Source: Thermoleophilaceae bacterium
GTDB taxonomy: Bacteria > Actinomycetota > Thermoleophilia > Solirubrobacterales > Thermoleophilaceae
DNA: 64,000 nucleotides
Direction of reading: 5' to 3'
NCBI GenBank assembly: GCA_040901445.1
Contig: JBBDYQ010000002.1
Location: 1 to 64,000, forward strand
How positions within the stretch are numbered: position 1 is the stretch's first letter; the number at the start of each line of letters is the position of its first letter. The notes under the pieces were generated by a model. The model worked only from the letters and a program-made list of their open reading frames with translations, searched no databases and was not told the origin of the DNA. Made by a program: the position numbers and the translations under genes. Below are positions 25,001 through 33,700 of the stretch, in pieces.

Positions 25001-25633
25001 GTGGCCGCAACCACCCCACGCAGACGCCGAGCGGGCGGGCACGCGGAGTCCCGCGGGCTCGGTCTCGAGATCCGAGGCCTCGCTCTCCTGCTCTTCGCGA
25101 TCGGGCTGGGATTGCTCGCGTTGAGCAAGGGCAACGGGATCGATCGCTACATGGGCATCGGCGTCGCACTCGCTATAGGCGCATTCGGCAACGCCTACCT
25201 CGACCTCGGCAGCCGCTGGCAGCGCGGCGCGGGCGGCGAGCGCCGGGTGGGCCGCCAGCTCGAGCGGCTGGCCAAGCGAGGGTGGACAATCTCCCATGAC
25301 CTGCCGAAGTCCAGCGGCGGCAACATCGACCACGTCACCCTCGGCCCGGGCGGCGCGATGTTCACGATCGAGACGAAGCTCAACCGCTTCGGCGGCCGCG
25401 AGCTGGGCCAGGCGCGTTCCCACGCGGGCTACCTCGAACGGGCGCTGGACCATCCGGTGACACCCGTGCTCTGCGTGGCCAACGGCAAGTCGAAGCCCAA
25501 GCTCTACGCCGGCGTGTGGTGCGTGGGCTCCACCCGGCTGGTGGCGTTCCTCGACCAGCAGACGACGGGCCGGCGGGCCGTCGACCCCGAGCTGGTCACT
25601 CGCCTCTCGCAGCGGTGCGAGCTCAGTGGATGA
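25001..25633 (+). CDS. NERD-domain membrane protein
   Basis: This 210-residue protein starts at GTG. It has two membrane spans (about residues 26-42 and 51-67), then a NERD (nuclease-related) domain: AGGERRVGRQLERLAKRGWTISHDLPKSSGGNIDHVTLGPGGAMFTIETKLNRFGG. The IDHV-n-ETK order is the restriction-endonuclease-like core. It is tail-to-tail with the following gene. NERD proteins are suspected nucleases or nucleic-acid binders and no assay is implied here. Confidence 0.88.
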   Translation: MAATTPRRRRAGGHAESRGLGLEIRGLALLLFAIGLGLLALSKGNGIDRYMGIGVALAIGAFGNAYLDLGSRWQRGAGGERRVGRQLERLAKRGWTISHDLPKSSGGNIDHVTLGPGGAMFTIETKLNRFGGRELGQARSHAGYLERALDHPVTPVLCVANGKSKPKLYAGVWCVGSTRLVAFLDQQTTGRRAVDPELVTRLSQRCELSG

Positions 25634-25639
25634 GCCGGT

Positions 25640-25963
25640 TTATCGCCCGAGTCGGAGCAGCTCTCGCCACACCCGGTGGTAGACGGCCTCGCGCTTCATG
25701 CCCTGCCTGGCCGCCACCGCGTTCTTGAAGTTGTCGTAGTCGACGCGGTCGGCCAACTGGATCAGCGCGCCCCGCCAGTGATCGCGGTGGACGTCCGCGC
25801 GCCAGCGATAGTCCGCTCCCGCGTCCTCGTAGAGCTCCAGTGTCGGGATCTGCTCGCGCAGCGCCTCGAGGTCCTCACGCGCACGGGCCCGCACGAGAAC
25901 GTGCTCCGGTCGGGTGCGGTGGGCGACCACGCTGTAGAAGCCCTGGGTGGTGATGAGCCACAT
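25640..25963 (-). CDS. Conserved hypothetical protein
   Basis: This 107-residue protein starts MWLITTQGFYSVVAHR and contains LVRARAREDLEALRE and WRADVHRDHWRGALIQLADRVDYDNFKNAVA. The pattern recurs in actinobacteria, but I know no function for it. It is compact, charged and probably cytosolic. The fold looks alpha/beta, with a conserved Tyr/Trp-rich second half. It has no operon partner. Confidence 0.75.
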   Translation of the reverse strand: MWLITTQGFYSVVAHRTRPEHVLVRARAREDLEALREQIPTLELYEDAGADYRWRADVHRDHWRGALIQLADRVDYDNFKNAVAARQGMKREAVYHRVWRELLRLGR

Positions 25964-26047
25964 CCACGTGAGGTCGCCGGCCGCACCTCGTCCCTGACGC
26001 CATCACCCGCGTGTCAAGCCAACGGTCCGGATGGCGACCTTGGCGCA

Positions 26048-26398
26048 ATGGCCCACCCGAGCTTCGCCGGATTCGACGACCGCTCGCTGCTGCACTTCTT
26101 CCTGGCGCACAGCGAATCGGCGGAGTTCGAGGTCCGCCGCCGCGCGCACCTCGCGTGGTCAGTGCTCTGCGCCCGCCACATCGAGCGGATGCGGGCATAC
26201 ATCGTGCTCTTCCGTCGCCGCAACGGCCACGACGATCCGACACCCGACTTCGACGACGGGGTCCTACGGGTGGCCGTGGAGCGGGCCCTCGCAGCCGGAA
26301 CTGCTTTCGACGGCCACACGCTGCGTGACTTCCGGACGATGGTCAGGCGGATCGCCCAACGGGCGTGTGCGGACGCGCTCGCCAAGGGGAAGCGATGA
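26048..26398 (+). CDS. Region-2-only sigma-factor-like protein
   Basis: This 116-residue protein aligns by eye with the first half of the full sigma factor just downstream: AHLAWSVLCARHIERMRAYIVLFR compares with AALRAWHVLMARYHARVVGWVTLFR there, and an FRTMVRRIAQRACADA helix compares with FRAALKRCVQYTCMDH. It stops where region 2 ends and has no region 4. It could be an anti-sigma-like decoy, a split sigma subunit or a decayed duplicate. The frame is intact and begins the stress cassette. Confidence 0.6.
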   Translation: MAHPSFAGFDDRSLLHFFLAHSESAEFEVRRRAHLAWSVLCARHIERMRAYIVLFRRRNGHDDPTPDFDDGVLRVAVERALAAGTAFDGHTLRDFRTMVRRIAQRACADALAKGKR

Positions 26399-26488
26399 AG
26401 GATCGGGCAGTCGCATCTCCTCCAAACCGCTGCGATAGTTGGCGCATTCGCCCTGTGGCGCGGCCGCCGGGCGTCAGGACTGGCCTCC

Positions 26489-27181
26489 GTGACCACCCAG
26501 CCCGAATCGAACGACATTCCCCTGGACCGGCGCTCAGACGACGAGCTCGTTCGCACCTTCGCGGAGGGTCGCGGGTCGAACGACCTGGCCAAGCGGCGGG
26601 CCGCGCTGCGAGCGTGGCACGTGCTCATGGCCCGCTACCACGCGCGGGTGGTCGGCTGGGTGACCCTGTTCCGCTTTCCGGAGCGCCCTTACGTCGTGGT
26701 GGCCCCCACTGACCGGGATGACGTGGTGCAGCAGGCCCACGAGCGCTGCCTGGACCGGCTGGCCCACAACTTCCGGGGCACGACGGCGGCCGAGTTCCGC
26801 GCGGCGCTCAAGCGCTGTGTGCAGTACACGTGCATGGACCACTGCCGCACGGTCATGCGCCGCGAGATGGGCCTCGCCGGCAGCATCGACGAAGCCGTGA
26901 GCGCCGACGGCGGCGACGAGCTCGGCCGTTTCGACGCACCGCTGGCCCGCCGGGCTGCGCGCCTGGAGGACGGCCGCTACGGTGCCGCGCTCGACATGGA
27001 GGCGGTCGGGCGGGCCCTCGACAAGGTGCCCAACGAGGACATGCGCGCGGTGATCAGACTGACGATCGAGGGCTACAGCTCGAAGGAGATCGCGGGTGAG
27101 ATCGGCAAGAACGTGGCGAACGTGGACCAGCTGCGTTCGCGCGGCATGCGTGAGCTGAAGGGACTGCTCGGCGATGAGTGA
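26489..27181 (+). CDS. ECF-like RNA polymerase sigma factor
   Basis: This 230-residue protein has sigma region 2 (about residues 10-120; DRDDVVQQAHERCLDRL) and region 4 (about 170-228; AVIRLTIEGYSSKEIAGEIGKNVANVDQLRSRGMRELKGLL). The two are joined by an acidic linker. It would direct RNA polymerase to an unknown promoter set. The start is GTG. Its last eight bases overlap the next gene's start, so it is cotranscribed with the regulator and the ImmA-type peptidase. It is in an accessory-looking region. Confidence 0.85.
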   Translation: MTTQPESNDIPLDRRSDDELVRTFAEGRGSNDLAKRRAALRAWHVLMARYHARVVGWVTLFRFPERPYVVVAPTDRDDVVQQAHERCLDRLAHNFRGTTAAEFRAALKRCVQYTCMDHCRTVMRREMGLAGSIDEAVSADGGDELGRFDAPLARRAARLEDGRYGAALDMEAVGRALDKVPNEDMRAVIRLTIEGYSSKEIAGEIGKNVANVDQLRSRGMRELKGLLGDE

Positions 27182-27812
27182 GATCGACCGGCTGCTGAGC
27201 GAGTTCGTGGACGCTTGGAACGCCGGCGAGCGCCCGCGCGTCGAGGACTACCTGGATCGCGCTCCCGATGACCAGCAGGCGGAGCTCGCCTCCCAGATTG
27301 AGGCGTTCCTGGACGTGGCCCCCACCCCGAACTACTCACCCGAGACCTTGGACGAGCTGATGCGCGAGCCCGCCGTGCTGGCGAGCGTGGAGGCGCTCGA
27401 GGGTCGGGCCGGGCTCTGGCCCTCGTTGCTTCCCCGGCTGCGGCGCCGGGCGCAGCTGCGACGCGATCAGGTGGTGGACAAGATCGTCGAGCGACTCGGC
27501 ATCCAGGGGTTCGAGGAAAAGACCGCTCAGTACGTGCACGAACTCGAGACGGGCACGCTTGCGACCTCCGGGGTGTCGCGGCGCGTGATCGAAGCTCTGG
27601 CGGGCGTGCTTGGAGCGAGCCCGGAGGAGCTCGAGCGGGCGGCCGACTTCCGCGGGCTTGCGATGGAGGGCGCGGAACCGGCGTACCTGCGAGCCGCGCC
27701 CGACGCCGAAGCGATAGAGCTGCGGGTGGACCGCGCAGCCGAGCCGGCGGAAAGCGAGTGGGATGAGGTCGACCGGCTCTTCCGCGGCGGCCGCGAGGAG
27801 GCGGCGACCTGA
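27174..27812 (+). CDS. XRE-like regulator or antitoxin of the sigma/ImmA cassette
   Basis: The 212-residue protein has two parts. The N-terminal segment (EFVDAWNAGERPRVEDYLDRAPDDQQAELASQIEAFL) resembles the short helical segment found before some bacterial kinases. The second half (about residues 95-160) has helices like a Cro/C1 repressor (VSRRVIEALAGVLGASPEELERAADF). The C-terminus is acidic. It is coupled to the sigma gene by an eight-base overlap and to the peptidase through CTGA. As ImmA-type peptidases often cut a neighbouring XRE regulator, this is the likely substrate, but that is inference. Confidence 0.65.
   Translation: MSEIDRLLSEFVDAWNAGERPRVEDYLDRAPDDQQAELASQIEAFLDVAPTPNYSPETLDELMREPAVLASVEALEGRAGLWPSLLPRLRRRAQLRRDQVVDKIVERLGIQGFEEKTAQYVHELETGTLATSGVSRRVIEALAGVLGASPEELERAADFRGLAMEGAEPAYLRAAPDAEAIELRVDRAAEPAESEWDEVDRLFRGGREEAAT
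27796..27801 (+). promoter_or_regulatory. AGGAGG ribosome-binding site fixing a CTG start
   Basis: A perfect AGGAGG lies seven bases before the CTG at 27809. No ATG, GTG or TTG occurs in frame near that point until the GTG at 27908. The encoded residues between the two show the family pattern, so CTG is the most likely start. Confidence 0.65.
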
Positions 27813-28432
27813 ACGATCTACTCGCGCGGGCGTTCGCCGCAGAGGAGGCGGCCGAGCGGGAGCTGGCTTCCGTTCCCGACTGGCTCTGGGACCACAAGTC
27901 GCTGCCAGTGCCCGTCGAGGCGATCGCCGACAGTCACTACGGGCTGCGAGTCCGCGAAGGCTCGGACCTCGGCGGGCTCGCGGGACTGGAGGGCGGCGGG
28001 ACCGTCAGCGGACTGCTCCTGCCAGACGCGAAGGAGATCTGGGTGGACGCCGAGGAGGCGCAGGTGGCACCGCCGCGACGGCGCTTCACGGTAGGGCACG
28101 AGCTGGGGCACTGGGTTCTCGACTGCCGGCTGGGCGCGGTGTGGTCGGGTGAGGTGGTGCACTGCCGCAGCTCGCAGGTGCGCGAGCAGGCGGCGGCTCC
28201 CTCAGAGCCCGGCCGGGCAGAACCCGCCGACGACCACGGCCGCGCCCTTGCGGAGTACCCGCCGGCGGAGCTCGACGCCAATCAGTTCGCTGCCGCGGTA
28301 CTCATGCCGCGCGCGCTCGTGCTGGCCGAGCACGAGCGCGTGCGGGGGGACGACCAGGCGTTGTGCGATGCCTTCCGGGTGTCCGGGCTCGCGATGCAGC
28401 GGCGGTTGTGGTTCCTGAGCATCCCGCGGTAG
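27809..28432 (+). CDS. ImmA/IrrE family zinc peptidase
   Basis: This 207-residue protein has HELGHW (residues about 97-102) as the H-E-x-x-H zinc motif and a downstream ELDANQFAAAVLMP as the third-ligand region typical of ImmA/IrrE. LPVPVEAIADSHYGLRV is the usual N-terminal block, and it lies upstream of the first ordinary start codon, so the CTG at 27809 is preferred. CTGA overlaps the preceding stop. In the family, the enzyme cleaves a regulator in response to DNA damage or phage; here that would be the gene before it. A remnant of a related C-terminus lies at 30645. Confidence 0.87.
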   Translation: MNDLLARAFAAEEAAERELASVPDWLWDHKSLPVPVEAIADSHYGLRVREGSDLGGLAGLEGGGTVSGLLLPDAKEIWVDAEEAQVAPPRRRFTVGHELGHWVLDCRLGAVWSGEVVHCRSSQVREQAAAPSEPGRAEPADDHGRALAEYPPAELDANQFAAAVLMPRALVLAEHERVRGDDQALCDAFRVSGLAMQRRLWFLSIPR

Positions 28433-28541
28433 GCTGCCGCACCTCCGGTAGGCAACCAGCGCTCCGCCGACGAGGGTCTACGCGCCGCCGCCGCGTAACA
28501 ACACGGCGAGCGCCTTGCCGCATCCGGAACGCCGAGAGAGA

Positions 28542-29477
28542 ATGGGCCGAGTGCGCGGATTCCTGGCCCCTACCGACCATGGCTGGTACCAGTATCTCCG
28601 TGCGCGCCCAGAGCTGGAAGAAGTCAACTTCTGGCGCCCGGGGGGAGCGGGATTCTCCGCGCTGAGGCCTGGGGAGCCGTTCTTCTTCAAGCTAAAGACG
28701 CCGCACAACGCGATCGGCGGCTTCGGTCAGTTCGCTAGATATGCGCGGCTCCCGGTCTGGATGGCGTGGGAGGTTTTCGGCGAGTCCAACGGCGTCGGCG
28801 ACATTGAGGAGCTACGCGGGCGCCTCACGAGCTTGTCGTCCCGGTCGGGGCCGTTGCATCTCGACCACCAAATTGGCTGCATCGCGATCGCTTTCCCTAC
28901 CTTCTTCGCGCCTGACGACTGGGTACCGGTGCCGCCGGAATGGAAGCACAACATCGTCAGCGGTCGGACATACGACCTGACGACCGGCGCGGGGCGTGTG
29001 CTTTGGACCACCTGCGTCGAACGTGCGGTTGCCGCCAGCGCCGTGGGCGGATGGACGGCGGAGCTCGCCCACGAGCTCCGGTACGGAAGGCCACATGTCG
29101 TGGAGTCTCGGCTCGGCCAGGGCAGTTTCCGGCTCGCCGTGATCGATGCTTACGGCCGGGCCTGCGCGGTGACGACCGAGCATTCCCTGCCCGTCCTGGA
29201 GGCCGCCCACATTCGGCCGTTCAACGAGGGGGGCAGGCACGAGGTCAGCAACGGCCTCCCGCTCCGGCGCGACCTGCATCGGCTTTTCGATCTCGGCTAC
29301 GTCACCGTCCGGCCCGACCGGACTTTCGCGGTAAGCCATCAGTTGCGGGACGACTACGCGAACGGGCGGGTCTACTACGAACTGGATGGACGGCAGATCG
29401 CGGAGCCAACCAGGCTGGACGAACGGCCGGCGCCCGAGCTTCTCGAGTGGCACGGCGACGTTGTCTTCCGTGGCTGA
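28542..29477 (+). CDS. HNH endonuclease with reader-like N-terminal domain
   Basis: The 311-residue protein has two domains. Residues 1-150 (FLAPTDHGWYQYLRARPELEEVNFW, FFFKLKTPHNAIGGFGQFARYARLPVWMAWEVFG) resemble the PUA-like readers that precede some HNH nucleases. Residues about 190-270 hold the HNH motif AAHIRPFNEGGRHEVSNGLPLRRDLHRLFD. GAGAGAGA lies directly before the ATG. The combination suggests cleavage of DNA with modified bases (type IV-like restriction). A second HNH gene follows. Base specificity cannot be inferred. Confidence 0.82.
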   Translation: MGRVRGFLAPTDHGWYQYLRARPELEEVNFWRPGGAGFSALRPGEPFFFKLKTPHNAIGGFGQFARYARLPVWMAWEVFGESNGVGDIEELRGRLTSLSSRSGPLHLDHQIGCIAIAFPTFFAPDDWVPVPPEWKHNIVSGRTYDLTTGAGRVLWTTCVERAVAASAVGGWTAELAHELRYGRPHVVESRLGQGSFRLAVIDAYGRACAVTTEHSLPVLEAAHIRPFNEGGRHEVSNGLPLRRDLHRLFDLGYVTVRPDRTFAVSHQLRDDYANGRVYYELDGRQIAEPTRLDERPAPELLEWHGDVVFRG

Positions 29478-29541
29478 CGCCTCGCGAGCTGCCGCGCAGA
29501 CGCTATGGCCAAGGCGGCACGTCGCCGGTAAACGCTCGCAC

Positions 29542-29570
29542 TTGATCGGCGTCGCTTTCCCCTAGATAGT
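29542..29570 (+). promoter_or_regulatory. Promoter of the second HNH gene
   Basis: TTGATC (29542-29547) and GATAGT (29565-29570) are separated by 17 bases, the best-spaced promoter-like pair in the window. The start codon lies eight bases after the -10 box, so the transcript would have almost no leader. Confidence 0.5.
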
Positions 29571-29578
29571 CCCGATCA

Positions 29579-30490
29579 ATGGCCGCGGTGGACCCGGACC
29601 ACGCTCTGCGAGTTGCTGCTCAGGAGCAAGTGCGGCGGCTGCAACAGCTGTACGACGACGTCGTGCCGCGTGCGGCCCTACTAGAAGGCTTCCGCTTCGG
29701 TGGCGAACGCATTAGTTTCGGGTCGTTTCAGAAGGGGATCCACCGCGCTAGGCAGCAACGGGGACCAGCAGCACTGACGCTCGTCACCTCTCCGAATTCT
29801 CCGTATGACGACGTCGTCGATGAAGAAGCAGGCGCGATCGTCTATGCATACCGAGAAGGCGCGTTGACGCAGGCCGACAACCGGGCACTCGATGCGGCCT
29901 TCGAGTTGCAAGCGCCGCTCATCTACTTCAAGGGCATCGACCGAGGCCAGTACGCCGTTGTACAACCAGTCTTCGTCACCGACCGCGATCGAGAGACCAG
30001 GGTCGTTCTGCTGGAGCCCGGACTTCCAGTCGCCGACTTGACGACGGAAGGACTGGTTTCACCGCGGCCAGTACGCCTCGTGGCACTACGCGAGGTCAAG
30101 GTGAGGCTTGCCCAGCACCAGTTCCGACGGGATGTGATGCACGCATACCGCCAGCGCTGCGCCGTCTGCGCGCTGAAGCGGATCGAGCTGATCCAGGCCG
30201 CACACATCCTCGAGTTCGCGAGCGAGGGAACGAATGAGGTGACGAACGGCGTCGCGCTGTGTGCCATTCACCACCTCGCCTACGACAGGAACCTGCTCGG
30301 CATCGATCCGACTGGGGTTGTTCACATCGCCCGCGCTCTGCGAGACGAGAAGGATGGTCCGATGCTACGGGAGGGGATCCAGTCGTTTCACGGGATGGGC
30401 ATCAAGCTGCCAACGACGCCCACGCAACGTCCGGACCCTGAGCGCCTCGCGCAGCGTTTCGAGCGTTTCGCGCGGGAAGACGCCGCTTAA
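29579..30490 (+). CDS. HNH endonuclease with SRA-like N-terminal region
   Basis: This 303-residue protein has an N-terminal region (about 45-150; ISFGSFQKGIHRARQQRG, SPYDDVVDEEAGAIVYAYREG) with the strand order of SRA-like modified-base readers. The C-terminal HNH carries structural Cys residues: CAVCALKRIELIQAAHI, then TNGVALCAIHHLAYDRN. With the previous gene it makes a pair of distinct HNH nucleases. A is more common than usual here (29701-29760 is 35 G+C of 60). Restriction of incoming DNA is the likely role. Confidence 0.78.
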   Translation: MAAVDPDHALRVAAQEQVRRLQQLYDDVVPRAALLEGFRFGGERISFGSFQKGIHRARQQRGPAALTLVTSPNSPYDDVVDEEAGAIVYAYREGALTQADNRALDAAFELQAPLIYFKGIDRGQYAVVQPVFVTDRDRETRVVLLEPGLPVADLTTEGLVSPRPVRLVALREVKVRLAQHQFRRDVMHAYRQRCAVCALKRIELIQAAHILEFASEGTNEVTNGVALCAIHHLAYDRNLLGIDPTGVVHIARALRDEKDGPMLREGIQSFHGMGIKLPTTPTQRPDPERLAQRFERFAREDAA

Positions 30491-30644
30491 CCCTCTCCGC
30501 CCCGGCCCCGCCGGAACTCGCGCTTCATCTCCTCGACCCCCAGGGCGAGCGACCCCACCATCGCTGACGCGGGTGTCGGTCGGACGAACATAGAGCTGTC
30601 CGCCCTTCGGACCGAGCCGGGTGTCGCCGATGCCCCAGAGCAGC

Positions 30645-30707
30645 GCGTTTCGGGTGTCCGGACTAGCATTGCAGCGGCAGCTGTGGGTCTTGAGCATCCG
30701 GAGTTGA
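30645..30707 (+). pseudogene. Remnant of an ImmA-type peptidase C-terminus
   Basis: The frame reads AFRVSGLALQRQLWVLSIRS and then stop. It matches the end of the peptidase at 28370-28432 (AFRVSGLAMQRRLWFLSIPR) at 15 of 20 residues, with many third-position changes. No matching start or metal motif precedes it. It is therefore a decayed or truncated relative, standing between the HNH pair and the helicase gene. Confidence 0.7.
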
Positions 30708-30718
30708 CCACGTTGTGG

Positions 30719-33700
30719 TTATGCCGCTGGAAGAACAGCCATCCAGCACACCACGCCGAGGTCCTCCTCCTCGATCTTCTCGGGTAGCGGTGGGGGCTCC
30801 ACCGGCTGGAGGCCGAAGTCGTCGACTACGGCGACGATCTGCACCGCCGCTTCCTCGAGCGTGATCTCGGCGGCTCGAACGCGATCCTGCACGTCACCCA
30901 GCGCGCGCCGCACGGCAGAGCTCCGCTCGACCGACAGAGCCTCGTCGGCAAGGTCGGCGCCCGGCGGGAGGCCGACGCTGGGGTCGCGAAGCACTTCGAG
31001 AGCCCAGCGCTGCTTCGGCCCGATCTGCTCCTGGTCGCCGCGCAGGTCCGCGCGCTGGTTGTGCTCGACGACGATGCTCGGGAACGCGATGCGCCACGCT
31101 ACCTCGAGATCGACGCCCTCGAGCTCCGCGGGTTCTCCGCCACTCGGGTCGATCCGGCGCAGGATCTCGAGGTCGCTCGTCACGAGGTCCCCGGAGGGCA
31201 GCTCGACGTAGCGCCAGTAGCGGTATCCCTCGTCCGCGTCGGGCATCGCCGGCGTGCGGGTGGCGAAAAAGACGCCCGCCGCGCCCTGAGAGCGACCGCC
31301 CGCCGCCTGGCGGAAGCATGCACCGACGCCCCACGGCAGCGCCAGTACGCGCTCTACCTCGCCCTCAGCGGCGGCGCGATCGATCAGGCGCCGCAGCTCC
31401 TCGCCGATGAAGGCGCCGGACGATTCCTCGGCCTCGTCGAGCAACTCCTCGTCCCCCCCGGCCAGCCGCTCCGCATACTGGCGCAGCTCCACCTCGAGCC
31501 CTTCGATCACCTGGGACTCCATGCCGTACACGCCGCTGGCCGCCTTGATCTTGCCCTGGATGCGCGCCTCGAGACCGAGCAGCCGCTCAAGCTCGCCCTG
31601 CTCAGGCAACATCGTCGTCAGGAGGACCTCGTCGTGCTCGGACCGCAGACGGATGACGCGACCGTTGCGCTGCACGACACGCTGCGGGTTCCAGGGCATG
31701 TCGTAAGAGATCACGGCCTGAGCCTGCTGGAGATTCTGGCCTTCGGACAGCACGTCTGTGGAGATGAGTAGATCGACCTCGCCGCTAGGCGGCACGTAGT
31801 CCGGCCGAACGACGGTATGCGGAGCGAAGCGCCCGAGAGCTTCGAGCCGCTGATCAGGCGTCGTTTCACCCCCGATCACGGCAATCCGCCCACGTCCGCC
31901 GATCTCTTCGGGCAGATGCTGGTCGAGGTACCGGACCGTGGCCCCAAACGTGGAGAAGACAGCGATCTTCGCGGCGGGCGACGCCTCAAGGAGGGCGCGC
32001 AGCAGCGCTAGCTTCGGGTCAGTCGCGGCGTCCAGCTGGCCAAGCTCATCCCGAATCGCCGCGAGCCGGGAGCGATCCTCCGCCACGGCGTCGCCGTACT
32101 GGGGGTCGAACTCCACGGCCGGGCGCACTCCGTCAGCTCCTTCGAGCTGCTGGTCGAGCCAGCCGGCGAGCCCCGTGTCGTCGAACTCTGCCGTCGCCGC
32201 CGCGCGGAGCTGCTCGCGCGACAGGACCTCTCCGCGTTGCCAGCCGAGGAGGAAGGCGTCGTGCGCGGCGAGCATGTTCTCGACCGTCTCAAGGCATGCC
32301 TTCCAGCATGATTCGAAGCGCTTGAGGACCCCGGACTTCAGGAGGCCTCCCAGCTGTGCCTCCACGCTCGTTTCCTCGGCGTCGAGTTCGTAGGCGCTCG
32401 GCCGGTAGCGAGCCATAGTCAGCGCGTCGATCTGCTCGGTGATCGCCTCGAAAACCCCGGGGTGCGCCGAGTCGAGGTCGTAACGCCGCGTGGTAAGGCG
32501 GGGGGCTGGGAAGCGGACAGGCGTGCCGTCGGGGAAGGTCGCGTCTTCGTACTCGCGCTCGATGAAGGCCCGGTCGCGGCGGACGCTGACCGCGTCGGCG
32601 AGCGGGTAGAGCACGTCCGGGTTGAGGCTCTCCGGGTCACGTTCGTTCGCGCCCGCGGCCAGAAAGAGGTTCCGCACGGAGTCGATCCCGGCACCGGCGA
32701 ACGCTCGATCGTGGCGCGCGAACAGCATCACGAGGTTGTAGAGATCCCAGAGGCCGTTGTTGATCGGGGTGGCGGTCAGGAGAACGACCTGCTTCTGTGT
32801 GCCCCCGACAAGTCGCTCCATGGCCCGATACCAAGTGGTGTCCTCGTTGCGTAGTGCATGGGCCTCGTCTACGACCACGACGCGGTAGGAGTCCTTCGCG
32901 TTGTTGAGGTGGCGGCGCCTATTCGGCGCCTCGGGCACGAGCTGCTCATCCGCGGACAGCTCCTGGAACGACACCACCTGGGCCGGCAGCTTGGTCTGGT
33001 CTATCCGCTCGCGCCATCGGCGCGCCAGCTGCGCTGGCGTGATGACGAGCGCGAAGACCCCGTCCTCCTTCGTGCGTTCCTCAATGAATGCCAGGCCGAT
33101 CTCCGTCTTGCCGGTGCCGACGCCATCGGCGTACACAACCCCGCCGTGCGCGCGGGCGATCACACGAGCTCGCTCGTAACCGTCGCGCTGGAACGGAGCG
33201 AGCTCAAGCCCGGTTGGCCGGCTAGGCCGCAGCGGATCGTCGGGCTCCGGCGCGTGCAGTTCGAGCAGAGCCCGCAGGTAAACCGTCCTGGGATCAACGA
33301 CGCCAGCGTCGGGGAACAGCAAGTCGCGAAGATCCTCCTCAAAGGGTGCCGCCTGCTGCCACAGACCGTCGAACCATGCGACCGCGTCACGCGCGACCGG
33401 CACGTCATAGTTCGCGAGCCCGAGTTCGAGATTGCGATCCATGCCGGCACCGGTCAGGTTCGCCGACGTGACGAGCGCGACCCTGGCATCGCCTGCGTCG
33501 CCGAAGAGATACGCCTTCCCGTGCAGGAACTGGCTGACGTAGCGGCGTACCTCGATCTCCGGGCGGGCGATCCACCGTTCCACGGCCTGGAGCCGCCGCG
33601 CTGCCCGCGACGGCGGGAACCGCGAGAAGTCACGCTCGCCACGCAGCCGCTCAAGCTGCAGGCGGAATCGATCCATCGGCGGGAGCTGCGCGCCGAGTCC

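Noticed and set aside
26048-27181. The two sigma-like frames as one frameshifted gene
   Set aside because: The downstream gene has its own complete region 2, so the first is a separate, partial paralogue.
30491-30640. A small gene on the minus strand before the ImmA remnant
   Set aside because: A short stretch looks protein-like, but it has no start, ribosome site or recognisable domain.
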